A stretch of 64,000 bases of DNA. Source: Streptomyces daqingensis (GTDB lineage Bacteria; Actinomycetota; Actinomycetes; Streptomycetales; Streptomycetaceae). Made by a program: the position numbers and the translations under genes. The notes under the pieces are model-generated. The model was given only the letters and a program-made list of their open reading frames with translations, did not search any database and had not been told where the DNA came from. The stretch is taken from positions 294,040-358,039 of the forward strand of contig NZ_BMMP01000004.1 of assembly GCF_014645895.1 (NCBI RefSeq). Direction: 5' to 3'. How positions within the stretch are numbered: position 1 is the first letter of the stretch; each line of letters begins with the position of its first letter. Shown here in pieces: positions 14,734 to 23,474 of the stretch.

Positions 14734-17004
14734 TCAGCCGTGCTCCAGACGCACTCGCGGCAGCGCTTTCCGCAGCCACCCGGGCAGCCACCAGGCCGCC
14801 CGGCCCAGCAGCCGCATGACCGCGGGCACGACCAGGCAGCGGATGACGACCGCGTCGAGCAGGATCGCCACCGCCAGTCCCAGCCCGAACTGCTGCAGCA
14901 TCCGGTCCGGGCTGAGCATGAAGGCGGCGAAGACCACGATCATGATGGCGCCCGCTGCCGTGATCACCTTGCCGGTGTGGGCGAGTCCCTCGCGCACCGC
15001 CAGGGACGGGTCCCGGGTGCGCTCCCATTCCTCGTGGATGCGGGAGAGCAGGAAGACCTCGTAGTCCATCGAGAGTCCGAAGACGATCGCGAAGATCATC
15101 ACGGGGATGAACGCCTCCACGGGTCCCGGCTGCACACCGAACCAGCCGTGCTGGAAGACGAGGGTGATCACGCCGAGGGACGCCCCGATGCTCAGCAGGT
15201 TCAGCACCGCCGCCTTCAGCGGGATCAGCACGGAGCGGAAGACCACGGTGAGCAGCAGCGCCGAGAGCCCGACGACGACGCCGACGAAGAGCGGCATGCG
15301 GTCGGCGACCGTGGCTGCGAAGTCCTCGGACGCCGCTGTCGGGCCGCCGAGGAGGAACCGGGCCCCGGTGCGCTGCTCCAGCGGCGGCAGTACGTCCGTC
15401 CGCAGTTTCGCCACGAGGCGGGACGTCGCCTCGTCCTGGGGTGCGGAGCCGGGGTAGGCGAAGACGGTCGCGGCGGACGGGTCGGAGGTGGGGACGGGTG
15501 GCGAGGTCCCGGCGATCCCCGGGGCCCCTGACAGTTCGCGGTGAAGCTCACCCGCGGCCTCGGCCACGCTCTCCCCGTCCCGGCTCTCGGCCACGACGAT
15601 CAGCGGGCCGTTGAAGCCCGGCCCGAAGCCGTCCGCGAGCAGGTCGTACGCCGCGCGGCTGGACTTGGTTCGCGGGTCGTTCCCGGCGTCGGCGAAGCCC
15701 AGCCGCAGGCCGGCCGCCGGAGCCGCGAGCGCGCCGAGCGCGATCACCGACACCAGCAGCGCGGCCCACGGCCTGCGCTGGACGGCCGCGCCCCAGCGGC
15801 GCCACCTCGCTCCTTCGGGACGGCCCCCGCCCGGGCCGTCGGGACCGCCGTCGACGCCGCCCGGCCCGCCCTCGCGCCGCTTCGCGGCCCGGCGGGCCAC
15901 GTTGCGTTCGATGCGGCCCCCGGCGACGGCGAGGAGCGCGGGCAGCAGCGTCAGCGAGGCGAGCATGGTGACCAGCACGGTCAGCGCGACGGCCAGCGCC
16001 ACTCCCTGGAGCGATCCGAGACCGAGGACGACCAGCCCGAGCAGCGCGATGATCACGGTGCAGCCGGCGAAGAAGACGGTGCGGCCCGCGGCGTCCATGG
16101 CGCGTCGTGCGGCGCTCTCCCGGTCCTGGCCGTGCAGCAGTTCGCCCCGGTACCGGGTGAAGATCAGCAGTGCGTAGTCGATCCCCACGCCCAGGCCGAC
16201 GAGCATCATCACGTAGGGCGTGAAGTCGGCGACGGTGAAGGCGTGCGAGGCGAGCACGATCAGTCCGAGGGCCGTCCCCACCGCGAAGACGGCCGTCACC
16301 ACGGGGACGCCGGCCGCGATCAGCGACCCGAAGAGGAAGACGAGGACGACCAGCGCGCCCAGGATGCCCGCGCCTTCGGCCGCGCCTCCCCCGGACTCCT
16401 CCGCGGCCCGGGCGGCTTCCCCGCCCAACTCCACGCGCAGGCCGTCCCCTTGGATGTCGCGGGCGGTGGTGAGGATGCGTTCCGCGCGCTCCGGCGGAAC
16501 CTGCTCGGCCCCGCCGTCGAGGGTGACGGCGGCGTAGGCAGTGGTCCCGTCCCGGGAGACCGCGGAGCCGTCCTGGTACGGGCTGCGCACCTGGGCGACG
16601 CCGGGCAGTCCGCCGACCTCCTCCAGCATGGGTTCGACGCGCTTCCGTACGGCCGTGGCGCGCACCCCGCCCTCGCGCTCGTCGTGCAGCACGATCTGGA
16701 CGCTGTCCCCGGCCTGCACGGAACCGTGCTTCCGCATCACGTCCAGGGCCCGCTGTGAATCGGTGCCGGGGAGGGAGAAATCGTTGCGGTAGGCGTCACC
16801 GGCGCTTGAAGCGAGCACGTGGATGCCCGCCAGCAGGACCACCCACAGCAGCAGCGCCCACCAGCGGCGCCTGGCGGAGAGCGCGGCGACGCGTTCGAAG
16901 ACGCTTCCCCTCGGCGGGCCGGTGCCCGTCGCGCGTCCCGGGTCCCCGCCCCCTCCCGCCCGGGTCCCGGGGTCCGGCTGGGCTTCGGTGCCTGAGCGGC
17001 CCAT
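14734..17004 (-). CDS. MMPL-family RND exporter
   Basis: A 756-residue member of the MmpL/RND superfamily with two repeats, each of one membrane helix, a large external loop and a five- to six-helix bundle. The proton-relay helices are GVGIDYALLIFTRYR and FGLSMDYEVFLLSRIHEEW. Relatives export lipids, polyketides or small molecules across the membrane. A charged Gly-rich linker separates the halves. The start overlaps the cydB stop (TGATG), so it is translated as the third gene of the oxidase operon, an uncommon association. The cargo is unknown. An in-frame GTG lies at 17007. Confidence 0.9.
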   Translation of the reverse strand: MGRSGTEAQPDPGTRAGGGGDPGRATGTGPPRGSVFERVAALSARRRWWALLLWVVLLAGIHVLASSAGDAYRNDFSLPGTDSQRALDVMRKHGSVQAGDSVQIVLHDEREGGVRATAVRKRVEPMLEEVGGLPGVAQVRSPYQDGSAVSRDGTTAYAAVTLDGGAEQVPPERAERILTTARDIQGDGLRVELGGEAARAAEESGGGAAEGAGILGALVVLVFLFGSLIAAGVPVVTAVFAVGTALGLIVLASHAFTVADFTPYVMMLVGLGVGIDYALLIFTRYRGELLHGQDRESAARRAMDAAGRTVFFAGCTVIIALLGLVVLGLGSLQGVALAVALTVLVTMLASLTLLPALLAVAGGRIERNVARRAAKRREGGPGGVDGGPDGPGGGRPEGARWRRWGAAVQRRPWAALLVSVIALGALAAPAAGLRLGFADAGNDPRTKSSRAAYDLLADGFGPGFNGPLIVVAESRDGESVAEAAGELHRELSGAPGIAGTSPPVPTSDPSAATVFAYPGSAPQDEATSRLVAKLRTDVLPPLEQRTGARFLLGGPTAASEDFAATVADRMPLFVGVVVGLSALLLTVVFRSVLIPLKAAVLNLLSIGASLGVITLVFQHGWFGVQPGPVEAFIPVMIFAIVFGLSMDYEVFLLSRIHEEWERTRDPSLAVREGLAHTGKVITAAGAIMIVVFAAFMLSPDRMLQQFGLGLAVAILLDAVVIRCLVVPAVMRLLGRAAWWLPGWLRKALPRVRLEHG

Positions 17005-17924
17005 CACGAGTCACCTTCCTTGCGGTCCTGTCGGAGTACGAGAGTCGAGTCGTCGGGGGGCGGCGGGTCTGCCGCGGGCGCCGGGCTGCCGGCGGACGAG
17101 GCCGGGGCGCCGCCGGCTGAAGGGGGCACGGGCCGCCAGGGACGGCGGGTGAAGCTCCGCCACATCCACACCTGGGCGGCGAGCAGCAGCGGCAGTACGG
17201 CCAGGAGCGCCGGTACGAGCAGGCCCAGCACCGGTTCCGTCACGGCCGACTCCGCCAGCGGCAGCCGGGCCCCCGCGGCCGGCGGGAGAACCGCCATCGC
17301 CAGGCCGGTGACGGCCAGAGCACGACGGGGCCCCAGGGCACGCACGGTCAGGCGGCGCGCCCGCTCGCGGGGGCCGCCCGTCAGGCGGAGCGCACCGAAC
17401 GCGAGGCCGTGCGCGGCGAAGAGAGCGGCGACGCCGAGCGCCGTCAGGGCCGCGGGGAACCCGCCCGCGGCATGGCCGGGCGTGCCCGCGAACAGTCCGG
17501 CGAGCAGCCAGCCCCATGACAGGGCCACGGCCCAACTGCCGCCGGTGACGAGCCAGTCGCCCAGTGCCAGTCCGCCGCGGCGGCCGCCGCGGGGCTGTCC
17601 GTTCACGTGCCACCACAGGCCGGTGTCGCGGAGCATCCAGCCCGCCAGGAGCGGGATCAGCACCATGGCGTGCCCCTGGAACAGCTCTCCTTCCAGGACG
17701 GTGAAGCAGCCCGTGAAGACACCGGCCGCGGCGACGAGCCACACCTCGCTGCCGAGGAAGAACGGCACGACGGCGGCGACGGCCAAGCGCCTCTCGTGGG
17801 GCCCCCGGGCCAGGTACGGCAGCACCATGCCCAGCCCGAGATCGGCGCCCGCCAGCACGGACCAGCCGGCGGTGAAGAACCCGAGCAGCCCGGCGGCGAG
17901 CGTCTCCAGCACGGTCTGCGGCAT
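17004..17924 (-). CDS. cydB: Cytochrome bd-type oxidase subunit II
   Basis: A 306-residue CydB, shorter than the usual 330-380, with about eight hydrophobic helices and a Pro-rich tail. It pairs with CydA as the structural half of the oxidase. The N-terminus (LLGFFTAGWSVLAGADLGLGMVLPYL) matches the family. The start overlaps the cydA stop by ATGA, indicating coupling. No cydCD transporter genes follow; instead an MMPL exporter gene overlaps the end. Confidence 0.85.
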   Translation of the reverse strand: MPQTVLETLAAGLLGFFTAGWSVLAGADLGLGMVLPYLARGPHERRLAVAAVVPFFLGSEVWLVAAAGVFTGCFTVLEGELFQGHAMVLIPLLAGWMLRDTGLWWHVNGQPRGGRRGGLALGDWLVTGGSWAVALSWGWLLAGLFAGTPGHAAGGFPAALTALGVAALFAAHGLAFGALRLTGGPRERARRLTVRALGPRRALAVTGLAMAVLPPAAGARLPLAESAVTEPVLGLLVPALLAVLPLLLAAQVWMWRSFTRRPWRPVPPSAGGAPASSAGSPAPAADPPPPDDSTLVLRQDRKEGDS

Positions 17925-19312
17925 CACAGGCTCCACACCGGGAGTTGCCCGCCGGCACCGGTGCCGCCCGCGGCTCCCGCTCCACGACCGTCTCCATGGC
18001 CGAGACCGTCTCCATGGCCGTGGCCGCCGTGTCCGTCGCCGCCCCCGCCGTCCGGCTCTCGTTCGTCGCGGCCCAGCAGAGGGTCGCCGGGGCCTCGTGC
18101 GGCCGTCCTCAGCAGGAGCCACCAGTTGAGGACGAGGAGCAGGGCGAAGAGCGTCCCGAACACGGCCAGCGAGGTCCGCATCTGCCCGGCGGAGAGCTGC
18201 GAGACGGCGTCCTCCGTCTTCAGCAGCCCCTGGATCACCCAGGGTTGGCGTCCCGCTTCGCGGAAGACCCAGCCGGCCGTCATCGCGACGTACGGCAGCG
18301 GCACCAGCGCCATCAGCACCACGTGCCAGGCGCGGAACCGGTGGACGGCCTTGCTGAAGGCGGCCAGCACCGCTCCGGGCAGGCAGACATGGAGCAGCAG
18401 CGCGAAGACGAGGAGCATCACGATCGCTCCGCCGCGCGTCAGCGCCGTGGACGGCACGTAGTCGCCCGCTCCGAACTGGGCCGCCGACTCCGCCTGCAGG
18501 CGCGCGACTTCACTCTCCTGCCCCTGGAAGACGGCGAGTTTCACGGGCTGTACGCCTGCCAAGGAGGCCAGTTGGACGCCGCCCAGCGCCGCCGTGAGGA
18601 AGAGGGCCGGCACCGCGAGGTAGACGCCGATGCGCAGCGACTTGCGGAACAGTTCGTGCGCCGGGCTGCGCTTGAAGAGGTGGTACGCGCTCACACCCGC
18701 CATGAAGACGGCGGCGGTGAGCAGCGCCCCGCCGAAGATGTGGAAGAACGCGAGCAGCGTGCTGGGGTTGGTGAGCACCGCCCACGAGCTGTCCAGCTCG
18801 ATCCCGCCGCCGCCTCCGGCGCCGTCGGACGAACTCCTGTAGCCCACAGGGTTGTTGAGGAATCCGTTGGTGACCAGGATCCAGTACGCGGACACGTAGG
18901 CGGTGAGGGTGACCACCCACAGCAGCCCCAGGTGGACCCACTTGCCGAACCGGTTCCAGCCGAAGATCCACAGGCCCAGGAAGGTCGACTCGACGAAGAA
19001 GGCCACCACCGTCTCCATCGCGAGGGAGGCGCCGAACAGCCCTCCCGCGTAGTGGCCCAGCCCGCTCCAGGCCATGCCGAACTGGAACTCCATCACGATG
19101 CCGGTGACGATCCCCACGGCGTAGTTGACGACGTAGAGCAGCCCCCAGAAGCGCACCATCCGGCCGTGCACCTCGGCTCCGGAGAACACCGCCCACGTCT
19201 GGACGCAGGCGAGGACGGGCGCCAGGCCGAGGGTGAGGGAGACGAAGAGGAAGTGACCGGCCGCCGTCAGGGCGAACTGCCATCGCGCGAGGTCGAGAGT
19301 CTGGGGGTCCAC
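17924..19312 (-). CDS. cydA: Cytochrome bd-type oxidase subunit I with altered quinol-binding loop
   Basis: A 462-residue CydA that should carry haems b558, b595 and d and reduce oxygen to water. The haem and proton-path residues are kept: H20 (TAAGHFLFV), E75 (VMEFQFG), E100 and E108 (AMETVVAFFVEST), H191 (LLAFFHIFGG) and GRQPW. The Q-loop is not: the GDxQG-type element is replaced by LGGVQL and, after QPVK258, the conserved glutamate (E. coli E257) aligns with Q263. The C-terminal tail is Gly/His-rich (DGHGGHGHGDGLGHGDG), probably metal-binding. Electron donor is therefore uncertain. First gene of a cydA-cydB-MMPL operon. Confidence 0.88.
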   Translation of the reverse strand: MDPQTLDLARWQFALTAAGHFLFVSLTLGLAPVLACVQTWAVFSGAEVHGRMVRFWGLLYVVNYAVGIVTGIVMEFQFGMAWSGLGHYAGGLFGASLAMETVVAFFVESTFLGLWIFGWNRFGKWVHLGLLWVVTLTAYVSAYWILVTNGFLNNPVGYRSSSDGAGGGGGIELDSSWAVLTNPSTLLAFFHIFGGALLTAAVFMAGVSAYHLFKRSPAHELFRKSLRIGVYLAVPALFLTAALGGVQLASLAGVQPVKLAVFQGQESEVARLQAESAAQFGAGDYVPSTALTRGGAIVMLLVFALLLHVCLPGAVLAAFSKAVHRFRAWHVVLMALVPLPYVAMTAGWVFREAGRQPWVIQGLLKTEDAVSQLSAGQMRTSLAVFGTLFALLLVLNWWLLLRTAARGPGDPLLGRDEREPDGGGGDGHGGHGHGDGLGHGDGRGAGAAGGTGAGGQLPVWSL

Positions 19313-19516
19313 GTCCGCCAGCGTGCGCGTACGGCTGCCGTCGGGGCGTCACCCCTCAGCGGTGATACGCGGCCCCGCCCGTACTCCCCCGGTTGCGGCC
19401 GCCCCCTACGGACCCCTGAGGGCGAACCCCGAGCCGCACCCGGGCCGGGGCCCGGCCGTCACCGCACACGCGGGGGCACGCGGGACGCGACGCAGCGGCG
19501 GGCCTGGGGGCGCGTG

Positions 19517-20182
19517 CTACGACAACCAGCCCGGGGTGACCATGCCCGTCTCGTAGGCGAGGACGACGAGCTGCGCCCTGTCCCGCACAGCGAGCTTGGT
19601 CATCAGCCTGCTCACGTGGGTCTTCGCCGTCGCCGGGCTGAGGACGAGCCGCTGCGCGATCTCGTCGTTGGACAGACCGGCCCCCACCAGCGTCATGACC
19701 TCGCGCTCGCGCTCCGTCAGCGCGTTCAGCCGGGGGCTGGGACCGGGCCGCTGCGCACGTCCCGCGAACTCCGAGATCAGCCGCCGTGTGACGGCGGGAG
19801 CGATGAGCGCGTCGCCACGGGCCACGACCCGCACGGCGTGCAGCAGTTCGGCCGGTTCGGTGTCCTTCACCAGGAACCCGGAGGCTCCGGCGCGGAGCGC
19901 TCCGTAGACGTAGTCGTCGACGTCGAACGTGGTCAGGATGACGACCCTCACCCCGTCGAGACGTCCGTCGCCGGCGATGTCCCGGGTCGCCTCCAGCCCG
20001 TCGCGCTCCGGCATGCGGATGTCCATCAGCACGACGTCGGGCTTCGACTCCCTCGCCAGCCGCACCGCCTCGCGGCCGTCCGACGCCTCGCCCACGACCT
20101 CGATGTCGTCCTCGTCCACGAGGATCGACTTGAAGCCCGCGCGGACGAGCGTCTGGTCGTCGGCCAGCAGCACCCGGATCAC
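19517..20182 (-). CDS. NarL/LuxR-family response regulator
   Basis: A 221-residue response regulator. The receiver has the acidic pair (LLADDQ), the phospho-acceptor Asp in VVLMDIRMPE and the conserved Lys in FLVKDTEP. The C-terminal LuxR-type helix-turn-helix is LTEREREVMTLVGAGLSNDEIAQRLVLSPATAKTH.. and is complete. Its start overlaps the stop of the histidine kinase (ATGA), so the two are co-translated and form a pair. The cytochrome bd-like operon starts about 200 bases downstream on the same strand, making it a possible target, though nothing in the sequence proves this. Confidence 0.93.
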   Translation of the reverse strand: MIRVLLADDQTLVRAGFKSILVDEDDIEVVGEASDGREAVRLARESKPDVVLMDIRMPERDGLEATRDIAGDGRLDGVRVVILTTFDVDDYVYGALRAGASGFLVKDTEPAELLHAVRVVARGDALIAPAVTRRLISEFAGRAQRPGPSPRLNALTEREREVMTLVGAGLSNDEIAQRLVLSPATAKTHVSRLMTKLAVRDRAQLVVLAYETGMVTPGWLS

Positions 20183-21522
20183 CGCGTCCCCTCCCCGCGC
20201 AGCGGCAGCCGCGCCTCCACCACGTAGCCCGTGCCGTCGCCCGGGCCCCCACCGGCGCCGTCGTCCGCGCCGCCGTCCGCCGGTCCGCCGTCCCCCGTAC
20301 GGCCGCCCGTCCCGGCCCGGGACGCGTTGCCCGCCGTCAGCAGACCGCCGAGCGCCCGCACCCGCTCCTCCATACCGCTGATTCCGCTGCCTCTCGCTCC
20401 GCTCGGGGCGCCCCGCCCGTCGTCCTCGATCCGCACCCGCAGCACCGCCGCTCCTCCCCCGCCCTCGCCGGCGCCCTCGCGAGCGCCGCCCTCGCGAGCG
20501 GACCCGTCACCGGCCCCGTCACCGGATCCGCCCTCTGCCTCGGCCCTCACCTGCACCAGCGCCGTCCGCGCGTACGCGTGCCGTACGACGTTCGTCAGCG
20601 ACTCCTGCACGATGCGGTACGCGGCGAGGTCGATCTGCGGAGGAAGCTCGGCCCGCACGTCCACCTCGACGCGCACGTCGACGCCCGCGCGCCGGGCGCG
20701 CTCCCCGAGCGCCTCGATGCCGACGATGCCGACGGCCGCGGGAGTGGTCGGCGCCGGCTCGTCCACCTGCCGCAACACCCCCAGTGTGGCGCGCAGTTCA
20801 CGCAGCGCCTCCCGGCTCTCGTCCCGCACCGACTCCATGGCCCGCACCAGCTCGCCCGTACGGGAGGAGTCCTTCGCGTGCCGGTGCAGTGCCGCCCCGG
20901 CCTGCACGTTGATCAGGGAGATGCTGTGGCCCAGCACGTCGTGCAGCTCGCGGGCGATGCGCAGCCGCTCCTCCGCCGCGGACCGCAGGGCCCGCACGTC
21001 CTTCTCCCGCTCCGCGGCCAGCGCCCGCTGCTCCGCTTCCCGCAGATACGCCTGGCGGGTGCGCTGCGCGTACCCGGCGGCGACCAGGCCGACGAACCAG
21101 CCGGCGAGCAGGAACATCGCCGCGTCGTCGACGTGCCGCTCGCCCTCCGACAGGACGAGCTCCCCGTACGCCACGGCCGCCAGCGTGACCAGGGCGATCG
21201 TCGTCGCGGCGGCCAGGTGCCCGTCCGCGGCGACCGTGTACAGGGCCACGGCGAAGGCCAGCATGAGCAGCGGCACGTCCCGGTCGCTCACGGGGAAGTA
21301 GACGCCGCTGCAGAGCAGCACGAACACGGCTACGGCGACCGGCATGCGGTGCCGCCAGTACAGCGCGCCGCAGCCCGCCGCCGTCAGGAGCCACCCGGAC
21401 GCCTCCCGCAGCGGCGAGGAGACCCCGTCGCCCTGCTTCACGAACAGGACCCACAGCACCGTCAGAACCGCCGCGGCCAGGAGCGCCACGACGGTGAGGG
21501 TGCGGGGCTTGTAGGCGGGCAT
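20179..21522 (-). CDS. NarL-partner sensor histidine kinase (HisKA_3 type)
   Basis: A 447-residue membrane kinase. About five or six N-terminal membrane helices (residues 1-150) are followed by a coiled linker and the HisKA_3 dimerisation domain with the phospho-acceptor His in ERLRIARELHDVLGHSISL. The ATPase domain has an N-box (QESLTNVVRHAYA) and G-box (VRIEDDGRGAP, GSGISGMEERV). Two Gly/Asp/Ala/Glu low-complexity insertions interrupt the ATPase domain. A -10-like TACGCT (minus strand, 21535-21530) sits 7 bases before the ATG, suggesting a leaderless mRNA. The longer open frame upstream is rejected because membrane homology starts at MPAYKPRTL. Confidence 0.9.
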   Translation of the reverse strand: MPAYKPRTLTVVALLAAAVLTVLWVLFVKQGDGVSSPLREASGWLLTAAGCGALYWRHRMPVAVAVFVLLCSGVYFPVSDRDVPLLMLAFAVALYTVAADGHLAAATTIALVTLAAVAYGELVLSEGERHVDDAAMFLLAGWFVGLVAAGYAQRTRQAYLREAEQRALAAEREKDVRALRSAAEERLRIARELHDVLGHSISLINVQAGAALHRHAKDSSRTGELVRAMESVRDESREALRELRATLGVLRQVDEPAPTTPAAVGIVGIEALGERARRAGVDVRVEVDVRAELPPQIDLAAYRIVQESLTNVVRHAYARTALVQVRAEAEGGSGDGAGDGSAREGGAREGAGEGGGGAAVLRVRIEDDGRGAPSGARGSGISGMEERVRALGGLLTAGNASRAGTGGRTGDGGPADGGADDGAGGGPGDGTGYVVEARLPLRGEGTR

Positions 21523-21648
21523 GCGACGAAGCGTACGTAAGGTGGGCAGGCGAAGCACCGTGCCGTCCCTCCCGGGGCTCCGGCCCGGGCAGTGCTCCGA
21601 CGGAGGTGCGGCGGGCCCGCCCCGGCGCAGCAGGACGAGGAGAACGCG

Positions 21649-22071
21649 ATGACCGACGCCCCCACGCCCGAGAGCAACGAACCCGCGCACGACCCCGAGG
21701 TCCTCGAACTCGCCCAGAAGATCTTCCAGCTGGCCCGGCATGGCGACACCGACACGATCGCCGCCTACGTCGACGCCGGCATCCCCGCGGACCTCACGAA
21801 CGACAGGGGCGACTCCCTCGTCATGCTGGCGGCCTACCACGGCCACGCCCAGGCGGTGCGGGTCCTCCTCGACCGCGGCGCGGATCCCGGCAAGCCCAAC
21901 GACAAGGGCCAGACGCCCATCGCGGGCGCCGTCTTCAAGGGCGAGGACGAGGTGGTGCGCATGCTCCTCGACCACGGCGCCGACCCCCGGGCGGGAGAGC
22001 CCTCGGCGGTGGAGACGGCCCGGATGTTCGAGAAGACGGAGCTGCTGCGCCTCTTCGGCGAGAGCGCCTGA
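21649..22071 (+). CDS. Ankyrin-repeat protein
   Basis: A 140-residue cytoplasmic protein with about three ankyrin repeats: KIFQLARHGDTDTIAAYVDAGIP, GDSLVMLAAYHGHAQAVRVLLDRGADP and GQTPIAGAVFKGEDEVVRMLLDHGADP. These are protein-binding modules. A GAGGAGAA ribosome site precedes the ATG. It is divergent from the histidine kinase and convergent with the MerR-PP2C gene. The partner is unknown. Confidence 0.9.
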   Translation: MTDAPTPESNEPAHDPEVLELAQKIFQLARHGDTDTIAAYVDAGIPADLTNDRGDSLVMLAAYHGHAQAVRVLLDRGADPGKPNDKGQTPIAGAVFKGEDEVVRMLLDHGADPRAGEPSAVETARMFEKTELLRLFGESA

Positions 22072-22122
22072 CCGGCGTCCGCTTACCGGGGAGGGTCGCG
22101 CCGCGTCCCTCCCCGGGCGGGG

Positions 22123-23322
22123 TCACGCCGCACGCACGTCCGCCACCACGCAGCTGACGTTGTCCGGCCCGCCCGACTGCCGTGCCATGCGGACCAGTTC
22201 GCGCACGGTCTCCTCCGGCGCGGCCCCTCCCGCGACCGCCTCGCGGACCCTCTCCGAGGGCACGACGGAGGTCAGCCCGTCCGAGCACAGCAGGTAGCGG
22301 TCGCCCGGCCGGGCGTCCTGCAGCCGCACGTCGGGCCGGGTCTCCCGGGCCGCGCCGAGCGCCCGTATCAGCAGCGCGCGCTGCGGATGGGAGGCCGCTT
22401 CCTCGGCGGTGATGCGCCCTTCGTCGACCATCTGCTGTACGAGCGTGTGGTCGTGGGTGATCTGGAAGAAGCCGCCCTCGCGCAGCAGGTACGCGCGGGA
22501 GTCGCCGATGTGGACGAGGGCGAGCCGGGAGCCCGCCCACAGCATCGCGGTGAGTGTCGTACCGGCCTCGTCCCGGGGGCCGTCTGCCTGTCCGTCACCC
22601 GGTCGGTCCAGCGCCTCACCCGGTACGGCGCGGCCCCGGGCGCCGTCGTCCGCGACCGCTTCCCCGGTTTCCCCGGCCTCCTCCGTCCCCGCCCCCGGCG
22701 CCGCCGCGGCGCTCACCGCCCGCCCTGCCTGGGTGATGCGCTCCTCCAGGACGTTGAGCAGGTCTGCGGCGGAGAGCGTATCCGTGAGCGCGCCGTCCGT
22801 CTCAAGCCTCCGCAGCGTCTCGACTGCCGCCGTGCTGGCGGGTGCGCCCCCGCGGCCGAACCCGTCGGCTACGGCGAGCAGCCGTGAACCGGCGTATGCG
22901 GCGTCCTGGTTGGTCTGCCGTACGAGGCCCGTGTCGGACAGTGCGGCGTAGCTGATGGCGAGTGGCCGGTCGTGGTTCGGCATGTGCCCTTCCCTCCGTG
23001 ACAGGTGGTCGACGAGGAAGGCGGCCATGCCGCGCCGTGCGGCGACGTCGTCCTCGACCTCCGCCCAGAACGCCTCCACCTCGCGTGCGGCGGCCGGCCC
23101 GTCCATGGCCGTCACGTCGCGGATGCGGGCGAGAGGCATGCCGAGCCGTCTCAGCCACGCCACGAGCCGGGCCTGTTCGAGCTGCCCGGGGGCGTAGAGG
23201 CGGTAGCCGGTCACCGGATCGACGCGGGCGGGCGGGAGCAGTCCGAGCTCGCCGTAGAGGCGCAGCGCCTTCGGCGAGAGCCGGGACGCCTTCGCGAACG
23301 CCCCGATCGTCAGCAGCCCCAT
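22123..23322 (-). CDS. MerR-type DNA-binding domain fused to a PP2C-type protein phosphatase
   Basis: A 399-residue fusion. Residues 1-110 form a MerR winged helix with coiled dimerisation helix (LLTIGAFAKASRLSPKALRLYGELGLLPPARVDPVTGYRLY). Residues about 120-399 form a PP2C Ser/Thr phosphatase with its metal ligands: TNQDA, VADGFG, LLCSDGLTS and GGPDNVS. The third glycine block is GFGRGG rather than GMGGH. A Gly/Glu/Asp-rich insertion (about residues 205-255) splits the phosphatase. The design suggests a regulator that dephosphorylates a protein, perhaps one bound at its target promoters, or a phosphatase whose activity is set by the MerR domain. Targets are unknown. Confidence 0.9.
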   Translation of the reverse strand: MGLLTIGAFAKASRLSPKALRLYGELGLLPPARVDPVTGYRLYAPGQLEQARLVAWLRRLGMPLARIRDVTAMDGPAAAREVEAFWAEVEDDVAARRGMAAFLVDHLSRREGHMPNHDRPLAISYAALSDTGLVRQTNQDAAYAGSRLLAVADGFGRGGAPASTAAVETLRRLETDGALTDTLSAADLLNVLEERITQAGRAVSAAAAPGAGTEEAGETGEAVADDGARGRAVPGEALDRPGDGQADGPRDEAGTTLTAMLWAGSRLALVHIGDSRAYLLREGGFFQITHDHTLVQQMVDEGRITAEEAASHPQRALLIRALGAARETRPDVRLQDARPGDRYLLCSDGLTSVVPSERVREAVAGGAAPEETVRELVRMARQSGGPDNVSCVVADVRAA

Positions 23323-23474
23323 GTCCGCTCCTCCTCACGCCGGGCGGCCCGCCCGGCCCCGCCGATGCTGCGGCCTGCCCCAAGGGCAAGGTCAAGGACG
23401 GACCGGAGCAGGCCGCCGGCGGGGACGTACGCGCAGGTCCGTGCCGTTTTGCGGGCCGTGCCGTTCCCGGGGCC

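Noticed and set aside
20179..21975. Longer (598-residue) version of the histidine kinase
   Set aside because: The extra N-terminus overlaps the ankyrin gene region and has no membrane or domain signal; the kinase membrane domain begins at the ATG at 21522.
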